64,000 nucleotides of DNA from Symsagittifera roscoffensis. Its lineage: Eukaryota > Xenacoelomorpha > Acoela > Convolutidae. Where the stretch lies: NCBI RefSeq assembly GCF_963678635.1, contig NC_087065.1, positions 31,500,252 through 31,564,251 on the forward strand, given 5' to 3'. The translations under genes and the position numbers were made by a program. This document shows positions 55,821 through 64,000 of this stretch, piece after piece (the first letter of the stretch is position 1; every line of letters starts with the position of its first letter). Below the pieces are notes generated by a model. That model saw nothing but the letters and a program-made list of their open reading frames with translations, was not told the DNA's origin and searched no databases.

Positions 55821-55902
55821 GACAGGGTGGCCGAGTGGTTAAGGCTTTAGACTGCTCATCCAATACAGTCCGCGTGCTTGGTTTTGAATCCCATCTCTGT
55901 CG
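55821..55902 (+). pseudogene. tRNA-Ser(GCU)-like copy, 'gtccgcgtgcttgg' subtype
   Basis: Acceptor and A-box intact; loop CTGCTCA; T-stem broken (CTTGG/CCCAT) with T-loop TTTGAAT. Related to 57,811, 59,164, 61,703 and 62,440. Confidence 0.78.
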
Positions 55903-56345
55903 ATGATTAGTTTTTAAAAACACCTGAACTGAATTCGATAATTGATATTTACCTAAATTGTTATTAACTCATCGGGAAATTTACTAAATCACAAAGTTCT
56001 AGAGATAAAATTGGCTCGCAAACTTTTCAAAATTGTCTAAGCAGAATAGTCAAGCAATTAAACATTGACAAATTTTATTTTTTTTTCATAAGGAAATTCG
56101 GTTGGCCAATGTCATACGTTTCTCTATGTAAACCATTCAAGTAATGAAATTTTGAAAAATTTCAAGTTAATTTTTTGGCCCAGTTTTTTTCCACAAAAAG
56201 CATCGTTTTTAAATGGAAGCAGATCAAAATTAAAATGTCCTTAATTTTTTGTTTCGCTTCCTCTGATAGTTTGAAAGTTGTAACAGGTTGCTTTGAAAAA
56301 CTTGAATTTTCAGCGAAACGCATTGGTCTGAAAACACGATTTCAA

Positions 56346-56366
56346 CTAGTCTCGTTCTGAGACTAG
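56346..56366 (+). other. upstream hairpin, 8-bp compensated variant
   Basis: CTAGTCTC, loop GTTCT, GAGACTAG: two positions differ from consensus in both arms and all eight pairs are kept. Confidence 0.85.
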
Positions 56367-56550
56367 AGTGCTAAATTGGTCATTACATTTCAAATACACA
56401 GATGTCAATTCTATCTTTGATCGAACAATGGTTTGATTTGATAAGTTTTTTTTGTTCTGAGCAAAAAATAATATTCTTTTTGAAGCGGAACATCTTTGCT
56501 TCAAAGTTTTTTTGGTTCAATTCAATAAACAAACGAATGCCTGCTGTTCG

Positions 56551-56632
56551 GACAAGGAGGCCGAGTTGTTAAGGTGTTGGACTGCTCTTCCAATATAGTC
56601 TGCGTGCGTGGGTTTGAACCCCATCTCTGTCG
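56551..56632 (+). pseudogene. tRNA-Ser(GCU)-like copy, 'gctcttccaatatag' subtype
   Basis: Acceptor GACAAGG, A-box AGGCCGAGTTG, loop CTGCTCT, T-loop TTTGAAC. Repeats at 58,555, 59,908 and 63,159. Confidence 0.77.
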
Positions 56633-57080
56633 ATTAGTTTTCAAAAATACCTGAACTGAATCCGGAGCACAACAATTGATGTTTACCTAAATTGTTAATA
56701 ACTCACCGGGAAACATACAAAATCACAAAATTCTAGAGATAAAATTGGCTCGCAAAGCTTTCAAATTCGTCTAAGCAGATTGGTCAAGCAATTAAACGTT
56801 GAAAAATTTTAATTTTATTCCTGAAGAAAATCGGTTGGTCAATGTTATACGTTTTTCTAATAAAGCCATTCAAGCAATGGAATTTTGAAAATTTTCAGGG
56901 TTTTTTGGCCGAGTTTTTCCACAAAAAACTTATCGTTTCTCAATGGAAGCATTTCCAAACTAAGTTTTCCTTAAATTTTTGTTTCGCTTCCTTTGATAGT
57001 TTGAAAGTTGTAACAGGTTGCTTTGAAAAACTTGAAATTTTAGCGAAACGGTTTGGTCTGAAAAAAGGTTTGATTTTACC

Positions 57081-57099
57081 TTGAATACCATCTCTGTCG
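57081..57099 (+). pseudogene. tRNA-Ser-like 3' fragment
   Basis: Only 'tgaataccatctctgtcg' remains, joined to spacer sequence ('aaaaaaggtttgattttacc'). The same fragment and joint recur at 60,435 and 63,688, marking the higher-order repeat. Confidence 0.85.
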
Positions 57100-57220
57100 A
57101 TTAGTTTTTAAAAACACCTGAACTGAATTCGGTAAGCACAACAATTGATGTTTACCTAATTTGTTAATAACTCACCGGAAAATTTACAAAATCACAAATT
57201 TCTAGAGATAAAATTGGCTC

Positions 57221-57265
57221 GAACCCATACGTTTGCTTGCGTGGGTTCGAATCCCATCTCTGTCG
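57221..57265 (+). pseudogene. tRNA-Ser-like 3' half
   Basis: 'acccatacg...gtgggttcgaatccc' with an intact B-box. The 5' half and the preceding spacer are deleted (join at 'aaaattggctc' / 'gaacccatacg'). Confidence 0.8.
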
Positions 57266-57602
57266 ATTAGTTTTTTTTTAAAACCCCTGAACTGAATTCG
57301 GTAAGCAGAAAAATCGATGTTTATCTAGTTTGTTAATAACTCACCGGGAAATTTATTAAATCACAAAATTCTAGAGATAAAATTGGCTCGCAAACTTTTA
57401 AAATTCATCTAAGCAGACTAGTCAAGCAATTAAATAATGACAAAGTTTACGTTTTTTTTTTCATACAGAAAATCGGTTGGCCAATGTTATAAGTTTTTCT
57501 GTATTTTCATTTTGCTTCTTTTGATAGTTTGAAAGCTGTAACAGGTTGCTTTGAAAAACTTGATACTTCAGCCAAACGATTTGGTCTGAAAAACGATATG
57601 AA

Positions 57603-57623
57603 CTAGTCTTGATGTAAGACTAG
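57603..57623 (+). other. upstream hairpin, 8-bp compensated variant
   Basis: CTAGTCTT, loop GATGT, AAGACTAG: perfect stem with changes in both arms and in the loop. Repeated near 58,956. Confidence 0.85.
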
Positions 57624-57810
57624 AGTGCTAAATTTGTCATTACATTTCGAATACACAGAAAACAAGTCTATCTTTGATCGAACAATGGTTTGATTTGATA
57701 GGTTTTCTTTGTTTCGAGCAAAAAAAAAGTATTCTATTTGAAGAGGGGCATCTTTGCCTCAAAGTTTTTTTTTGGCTCGACTCAATTAACAACCGAATGA
57801 CCTCAGGTTA

Positions 57811-57892
57811 GACAAGGTGGCCGAGTGATTAAGGCTTTGGACTGATTATCCAATACAGTCCGCGTGCTTGGTTTTGAATCCCATCTCTGTCG
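57811..57892 (+). pseudogene. tRNA-Ser-like copy with GAT anticodon
   Basis: Loop CTGATTA. Its duplicate 1,353 bases on (59,164) has CTGCTTA, so the anticodon base changed after the duplication. Acceptor GACAAGG; T-stem broken. Confidence 0.77.
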
Positions 57893-58344
57893 ATTAGATT
57901 TTAAAAAAAACACCTGAACTGAATTAGATAAGCACAACAGTTGATGTTTACCTAATTTGTAAGTAAATCATCGGGAAATTTACGAAATCACAAAGTTCTA
58001 GAGATAAAATTGGCTTGCAAACTTTTCAAGTTCGTCTAAGCAGTATAGTCAAGCAATTAAACAATGACAAATTTTAGGTTTTTTCAAAAAGAAAATCGGT
58101 TGGCCAATGTTATACGTTTCTCTATTTAAACCATTCAAGTAATGAACTTTTGAAAAATTTCAAGTTAATTTTTGGCCCAGTTTTTTTTCCACAAAAAAGC
58201 ATCGTTTTTAAATGGAAGCAGATCAAAATTAAAATGTCCTTAAATTTTTATTTCGCTTCCTCTGATACATTGAAAGCTGTAACAGGTTGCTTTGAAAAAC
58301 TTGAAATTTCAGCGAAACGAATTGGTCTGAAAACACGATTTCAA

Positions 58345-58365
58345 CTAGTCTGGTTCTAAGACTAG
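58345..58365 (+). other. upstream hairpin, compensated variant
   Basis: CTAGTCT, 7-nt loop, AGACTAG: the consensus C-G pair nearest the loop is replaced by T-A. Confidence 0.82.
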
Positions 58366-58554
58366 AGTGCTAAACTCGTCATTACATTTCAAATACACAG
58401 ATGCCAAGTCTATCTTCTATCTTTGATCGAACAATGGTTTGATTTGATAGGTTTTTTGTTTTGAGTAAAAATTAATATTCTATTTGAAGCGGAGCATCTT
58501 TGTTTCAAAGTTTTATTGGTTCAATTCAATAAGCAAACGAATGCCCGCTGTTCA

Positions 58555-58636
58555 GACAGGATGGCCGAGTTGTTAAGGTGTTGGACTGCTCTTCTAATAT
58601 AGTCTGCGTGCGTGGGTTTGAAACCCATCTCTGTCG
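58555..58636 (+). pseudogene. tRNA-Ser(GCU)-like copy, 'gctcttctaatatag' subtype
   Basis: GACAGGA acceptor with one mismatch, A-box TGGCCGAGTTG, loop CTGCTCT, anticodon stem with one wobble, T-loop TTTGAAA. Confidence 0.77.
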
Positions 58637-59163
58637 ATTAGTTTTCAAAAATACCTGAACTGAATCCGGAGCACAACAATTGATGTTTACCTAAATTGTT
58701 AATAACTCACCGGGAAAATTATTAAATCACAAAATTCTAGAGATAAAATTGGCTCGCAAACTTTTCAAATTCATCTAAGCAGACTAGTCAAGCAATTAAA
58801 TAATGACAAAGTTTACGTTTTTTTTTCATACAGAAAATCGGTTGGCCAATGTTCTGTATTTTCATTTTGCTTCTTTTGATAGTTTGAAAGCTGTAACAGG
58901 TTGCTTTGAAAAACTTGATACTTCAGCCAAACGATTTGGTCTGAAAAACGATATGAACTAGTCTTGATGTAAGACTAGAGTGCTAAATTTGTCATTACAT
59001 TTCGAATACACAGAAAACAAGTCTATCTTTGATCGAACAATGGTTTGATTTGATAGGTTTTCTTTGTTTCGAGCAAAAAAAAGTATTCTATTTGAAGAGG
59101 AGCAACGTTGCCTCAAAGTTTTTTTTGGCTCGACTCAATTAACAACCGAATGACCTCAGGTTA

Positions 59164-59245
59164 GACAAGGTGGCCGAGTGGTTAAGGCTTTGGACTGCTT
59201 ATCCAATACAGTCCGCGTGCTTGGTTTTGAATCCCATCTCTGTCG
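59164..59245 (+). pseudogene. tRNA-Ser(GCU)-like copy, 'gtccgcgtgcttgg' subtype
   Basis: Loop CTGCTTA, acceptor GACAAGG, T-stem broken. Duplicate of 57,811. Confidence 0.78.
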
Positions 59246-59907
59246 ATTAGATTTTAAAAAAAACACCTGAACTGAATTAGATAAGCACAACAGTTGATGT
59301 TTACCTAATTTGTAAGTAAATCATCGGGAAATTTACGAAATCACAAAGTTCTAGAGATAAAATTGGCTCGCAAACTTTTCAAGTTCGTCTAAGCAGTATA
59401 GTCAAGCAATTAAACAATGACAAATTTTAGGTTTTTTCAAAAAGAAAATCGGTTGGCCAATGTTATACGTTTCTCTATTTAAACCATTCAAGTAATGAAC
59501 TTTTGAAAAATTTCAAGTTAATTTTTGGCCCAGTTTTTTTTCCACAAAAAAGCATCGTTTTTAAATGGAAGCAGATCAAAATTAAAATGTCTTTAAATTT
59601 TTATTTCGCTTCCTCTGATACATTGAAAGCTGTAACAGGTTGCTTTGAAAAACTTGAAATTTCAGCGAAACGAATTGGTCTGAAAACACGATTTCAACTA
59701 GTCTGGTTCTAAGACTAGAGTGCTAAACTCGTCATTACATTTCAAATACACAGATGCCAAGTCTATCTTCTATCTTTGATCGAACAATGGTTTGATTTGA
59801 TAGGTTTTTTGTTTTGAGTAAAAATTAATATTCTATTTGAAGCGGAGCATCTTTGTTTCAAAGTTTTATTGGTTCAATTCAATAAGCAAACGAATGCCCG
59901 CTGTTCA

Positions 59908-59989
59908 GACAGGATGGCCGAGTTGTTAAGGTGTTGGACTGCTCTTCTAATATAGTCTGCGTGCGTGGGTTTGAAATCCACCTCTGTCG
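59908..59989 (+). pseudogene. tRNA-Ser(GCU)-like copy, 'gctcttctaatatag' subtype
   Basis: Duplicate of 58,555; T-arm further changed ('tttgaaatccac'). Confidence 0.77.
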
Positions 59990-60434
59990 ATTAGTTTTCA
60001 AAAATACCTGAACTGAATCCGGAGCACAACAATTGATGTTTACCTAAATTGTTAATAACTCACCGGGAAACATACAAAATCACAAAACTCTAGAGATAAA
60101 ATTGGCTCGCAAATTTTTCAAATTTGTCTAAGCAGATTATTCAAGCAATTAAACGTTGAAAAATTTTAAGTTTATTCATGATGAAAATCGGTTGCTCAAT
60201 GTTATACGTTTTTCTAATAAAGCCATTCAAGCAATGGAATTTTGAAAAATTTCAGGTTTTTTGGCCGAGTTTTTCCACAAAAAACTTATCGTTTCTCAAT
60301 GGAAGCATTTCAAAACTAAGTTTTCCTTAAATTTTTGTTTCGCTTCCTTTGATAGTTTGAAAGTTGTAACAGGTTGCTTTGAAAATCTTGAAATTTCAGC
60401 GAAACGATTTGGTCTGAAAAAAGGTTTGAAGTTA

Positions 60435-60454
60435 CCTTGAATACCATCTCTGTC
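60435..60454 (+). pseudogene. tRNA-Ser-like 3' fragment
   Basis: Same fragment and joint ('gaagttaccttgaataccatc') as at 57,081 and 63,688. Confidence 0.83.
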
Positions 60455-61079
60455 GATTAGTTTTTAAAAACACCTGAACTGAATTCGGTAAGCACATCAA
60501 TTGATGTTTACCTAATTTGATAATAACTCACCGGAAAAAATACAAAATCACAAATTTCTAGAGATAAAATTGGCTCAAAATTTTTCAAATTCGTCTAAGC
60601 AGAATATTCAAGCAATTAAACGTTGAAAAATTTTAGGTTTTTTTATGAAGAAAATCGGTTGGCCAATGCTACGTTTTTCTATCTAAACCAATCAAGGAAC
60701 TTACTTTCTTGGCCCAGTTTTCTTTTTCAAAAAAAGAATCGTTTTTAAATGGAAGCAGATCAAAATTAAAATTTACTTAATTTTTTGTTTCGCTTCCTCT
60801 GATAGTTTGAAAGCTGTAATAGGTTGCTTTGAAAAATTTGAAATTTCAGCGAAACGATATGGTCTAAAATACTATTTAATCTAGTCTCGTTCTAGGACTC
60901 GAGTGCTAAATTCGTCATTACATTTCAAATACACAGACCTCAAGTCTATTTTTGATCGAAAAATGGCTTGATTTGACGGGTTTTTTGTTTTGAGCAAAAA
61001 AAATTCCTACTTGAAATGAAGCATCTTTGCTTCATTTTTTTTGTTTCGATTCAATTTACCATTGAATGAACTCTGGTTA

Positions 61080-61161
61080 GGCAGGGTTGCCGAGAGGTTA
61101 AAGCGGTTGACTGCTGACACCATACGTTTTGCTTGCTTGGGTTCGAATCCCATCTCTGTCG
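61080..61161 (+). pseudogene. tRNA-Ser(GCU)-like copy with intact B-box
   Basis: Sub-type of 55,243: GGCAGGG acceptor, loop CTGCTGA, B-box GGTTCGAATCC, T-stem CTTGG/CCCAT weakened. Followed by a T8 run ('gattagttttttttaaaacccc'). Confidence 0.72.
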
Positions 61162-61702
61162 ATTAGTTTTTTTTAAAACCCCTGAACTGAATTTGGTAAG
61201 CGCAAAAACTGATGTTTATCTGTTTTGTTAAAACTCACCGGGAAATTTACTAAATCACAAAATTCTAGAGATAAAATTGGCTCGCAAACTTTTCAAATTC
61301 ATCTAAGCAGACTAGTCAAGCAATTAAACAATGACAAAGTTTACGTTTTTTTTTTCATAAAGAAAATTGGTTGGCCAATGTTATACGTTTTTCTGTATTT
61401 TCATTTCGCTTCTTTTGATAGTTTGAAAGCTGTAACAGGTTGCTTTGAAAAATTTGATACTTCAGCCAAACGATTTGGTCTGAAAAACGATTTGAACTAG
61501 TCTTGATGTAGGACTAGAGTGCTAAATTTGTCATTACATTTCGAATACACAGAAAACAAGTCTATCTTTGATCGAACAATGGTTTGATTTGATAGGTTTT
61601 CTTTGTTTCGAGCAAAAAAAAAGTATTCTTTTTGAAGCGGAGCATCTTTGCTTCAAAGTTTTTTTGGTTCGACTCAATTAACAACCGAATGACCTCAGGT
61701 TA

Positions 61703-61784
61703 GACAAGGTGGCCGAGTGGTTAAGGCTTTGGACTGCTTATCCAATACAGTTCGCGTGCTTGATTTTGAATCCCATCTCTGTCG
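61703..61784 (+). pseudogene. tRNA-Ser(GCU)-like copy, 'gttcgcgtgcttg' subtype
   Basis: Loop CTGCTTA; anticodon stem TTGGA/TCCAA; T-stem lost ('cttgattttgaatccc'). Confidence 0.77.
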
Positions 61785-62233
61785 ATTAGATTTAAAAAAA
61801 ACAACTGAACTGAATTAAATAAGCACAACAATTGATGTTTACCTAATTTGTTATTAACTCATCGGGAAATTTACTAAATCACAAAGTTCTAGAGATAAAA
61901 TTGATTCGCAAATTTTTCAAGTTCGTCTAAGCAGTATAGTCAAGCAATTCAACAATGACAAATTTTAAGTTTTTCAAAAAGAAAATCGGTTGGCCAATGT
62001 TATAAGTTTCTCTATTTGAACCATTCAAGTAATTAACTTAGAAAATTTTCAAGTTAATTTTTTGGCCCAGTTTTTTTTCCACAAAAAGCATTGTTTTTAA
62101 ATGGAAGCAGATCAAAATTAAAATGTCCTTAAATTTTTAATTCGCTTCCTCTGATAAATTGAAAGCTGTAACAGGTTGCTTTGAAAAACTTGAAATTTCA
62201 GCCAAACGAATTGGTCTGAAAACACGATTTCAA

Positions 62234-62254
62234 CTAGTCTGGTTCTCAGACTAG
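62234..62254 (+). other. upstream hairpin, 8-bp compensated variant
   Basis: CTAGTCTG, loop GTTCT, CAGACTAG: eight perfect pairs, two of which differ from consensus in both arms. Just after it, near 62,279, the unit switches from the 58,345-type to the 57,603-type spacer, a sign of recombination. Confidence 0.85.
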
Positions 62255-62439
62255 AGTGCTAAACTCGTCATTACATTTCGAATACACAGAAAACAAGTCT
62301 ATCTTTGATCGAACAATGGTTTGATTTGATAGGTTTTCTTTGTTTCGAGCAAAAAAAAGTATTCTATTTGAAGAGGAGCATCTTTGCCTCAAAGTTTTTT
62401 TTGGCTCGACTCAATTAACAACCGAATGACCTCAGGTTA

Positions 62440-62521
62440 GACAAGGTGGCCGAGTGGTTAAGGCTTTGGACTGCTTATCCAATACAGTCCGCGTGCTTGG
62501 TTTTGAATCCCATCTCTGTCG
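62440..62521 (+). pseudogene. tRNA-Ser(GCU)-like copy, 'gtccgcgtgcttgg' subtype
   Basis: Loop CTGCTTA, acceptor GACAAGG, T-loop TTTGAAT. An extra unit of this sub-type compared with the set at 55-57 kb. Confidence 0.78.
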
Positions 62522-63158
62522 ATTAGATTAAAAAAAAACACCTGAACTGAATTAGATAAGCACAACAGTTGATGTTTACCTAATTTGTAAGTAAATCATC
62601 GGGAAATTCACGAAATCACAAAGTTCTAGAGATAAAATTGGCTCGCAAACTTTTCAAGTTCGTCTAAGCAGTATAGTCAAGCAATTAAACAATGACAAAT
62701 TTTAGGTTTTTTCGAAAAGAAAATTGTTTGGCCAATTTTATACGTTTCTCTATTTAAACCATTCAAGTTAATTTTTTGGCCCAGTTTTTTTTCCACAAAA
62801 AAGCATCGTTTTTAAATGGAAGCAGATCAAAATTAAAATGTCCTTAAATTTTTATTTCGCTTCCTCTGATACATTGAAAGCTGTAACAGGTTGCTTTGAA
62901 AAACTTGAAATTTCAGCGAAACGAATTGGTCTGAAAACACGATTTCAACTAGTCTGGTTCTAAGACTAGAGTGCTAAACTCGTCATTACATTTCAAATAC
63001 ACAGATGCCAAGTCTATCTTCTATCTTTGATCGAACAATGGTTTGATTTGATAGGTTTTTTGTTTTGAGTAAAAATTAATATTCTATTTGAAGCGGAGCA
63101 TCTTTGCTTCAAAGTTTTATTGGTTCAATTCAATAAGCAAACGAATGCCTGCTGTTCA

Positions 63159-63240
63159 GACAGGATGGCCGAGTTGTTAAGGTGTTGGACTGCTCTTCTA
63201 ATATAGTCTGCGTATGTGGGTTTGAAACCCATCTCTGTCG
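63159..63240 (+). pseudogene. tRNA-Ser(GCU)-like copy, 'gctcttctaatatag' subtype
   Basis: Third member of this sub-type; variable arm 'gtctgcgtatgtggg', T-loop TTTGAAA. Confidence 0.77.
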
Positions 63241-63687
63241 ATTAGTTTTCAAAAATACCTGAACTGAATCCGGAGCACAACAATTGATCTTTACCTAAAT
63301 TGTTAATAACTCACCGGGAAACATACAAAATCACAAAATTCTAGAGATAAAATTGGCTCGCAAATTTTTCAAATTCGTCTAAGCAGATTATTCAAGCAAT
63401 TAAACGTTGAAAAATTTTAAGTTTATTCATGAAGAAAATCGATTGGTCAATGTTATACGTTTTTCTAAAAAAGCCATTCAAGCAATGGAATTTTGAAAAA
63501 TTTCAGGTTGTTTTGGCCGAGTTTTTCCACAAAAAACTTATCGTTTCTCAATGGAAGCATTTCAAAACTAAGTTTTCCTTAACTTTTTGTTTCGCTTCCT
63601 TTGATAGTTTGAAAGTTGTAACAGGTTGCTTTGAAAAACTTGAAATTTCAGCGAAACGATTTGGTCTGAAAAAAGGTTTGAAGTTAC

Positions 63688-63707
63688 CTTGAATACCATC
63701 TCTGTCG
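63688..63707 (+). pseudogene. tRNA-Ser-like 3' fragment
   Basis: Same joint as 57,081 and 60,435. The following spacer (to 64,000) repeats 60,455-60,750 closely, so the next higher-order repeat has begun. Confidence 0.83.
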
Positions 63708-64000
63708 ATTAGTTTTTAAAAACACCTGAACTGAATTCGGTAAGCACAACAATTGATGTTTACCTAATTTGATAATAACTCACCGGAAAAATTACAAAAT
63801 CACAAATTTCTAGAGATAAAATTGGCTCAAAAATTTTTCAAATACGTCCAAGCAGAATATTCAAGCAATTAAACGTTGAAAAATTTTAGGTTTTTTTTTG
63901 AAGAAAATCGGTTGGCCAATGCTACGTTTTTCTATCTAAACCAATCAAGGAACCTACTTTCTTGGCCCAGTTTTCTTTTTCAAAAAAAAGAATCGTTTTT

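Larger units (their letters stand above)
57400..60080 (+). repeat. 1,353-bp direct duplication (two tRNA units each)
   Basis: Copies at 57,811/58,555 recur at 59,164/59,908, both 1,353 bases on. The spacer between 58,100 and 58,360 is unchanged at the next copy apart from isolated bases. At the left edge the offset is 1,366 because of a small deletion in the second copy. Confidence 0.93.
52654..64000 (+). repeat. tandem array of tRNA-Ser-containing units, segment 5 (with higher-order repeat)
   Basis: + strand units to the end of the window. From about 55.2 kb sub-types recur in sets: [55,243; 55,821; 56,551; fragment 57,081], [fragment 57,221; 57,811; 58,555; 59,164; 59,908; fragment 60,435] and [61,080; 61,703; 62,440; 63,159; fragment 63,688]. 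The array clearly continues past 64,000. No protein gene seen. Confidence 0.92.

Noticed and set aside
58150-58359. Identical 69-codon frame found again at 59,503
   Set aside because: Identity is due to the 1,353-bp DNA duplication; synonymous and other sites are equally identical, and other units do not keep the frame.
1-64000. tRNA-derived SINE interpretation
   Set aside because: Units are head-to-tail in register with constant spacing, without target-site duplications or poly-A tails per unit; the A22 tract at 36,647 occurs once and lies at a block border.
1-64000. CRISPR array
   Set aside because: Repeats are hundreds of bases long and diverged; there are no short identical repeats with unique spacers, and the DNA looks eukaryotic.

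Overview
The window is non-coding, AT-rich eukaryotic (probably invertebrate) repeat DNA. I find no convincing protein gene: every open frame is short and either lies antisense to a tRNA-like element or runs through simple AT-rich repeat. It is built almost entirely from one tandem family, about 720 bp per unit. Each unit carries an 82-nt tRNA-Ser(GCU)-like element with a long variable arm, usually followed by a short T run, and a conserved AT-rich spacer with several short inverted repeats. About 70 complete or partial tRNA-like copies are visible. Most are degenerate; four or five near the centre keep a nearly complete cloverleaf with a GCU anticodon. The species cannot be named from this sequence.

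Layout: tRNA-like copies lie on the + strand from 1 to about 29,930 and on the - strand from about 29,946 to 48,609. Then comes a short + segment (48,610-49,480), a - segment (49,481-52,653), and + again to the end. The switch at 29,931-29,974 is the centre of a giant, diverged palindrome: sub-types going left from the centre recur in mirrored order going right, out to about 7.6 kb on the left and 51.3 kb on the right.

A second satellite family (block B) interrupts the array at about 3.15-4.68, 19.02-21.03, 23.62-25.34, 32.69-33.04 (truncated, -) and 34.25-36.65 kb (-). It has a unique head, then roughly 160-168 bp monomers of two alternating types (dimer about 327 bp) containing a TTTTCGAGATATGAC-like core, and a tail with a GCACC/GGTGC hairpin. 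Its copies are joined to the tRNA unit at the same place, so it probably entered once and was then amplified with the array.

Later rearrangements are visible base by base: a 5.8-kb direct duplication (break near 22,096), a 1,572-bp duplication (break near 33,036), a 623-bp triplication lacking the tRNA (42,531-44,210), a 242-bp duplication (53,353-53,836), and a higher-order repeat of about 3.3 kb from 55 kb past the window end.

The most interesting signal is a hairpin upstream of each tRNA-like element (consensus stem CTAGTCC/GGACTAG). Its two arms change together between copies, which suggests a maintained RNA or DNA structure, or hairpin-templated mutation. A possible reading is a Pol III-related, heterochromatin- or boundary-like repeat array; that is inference.
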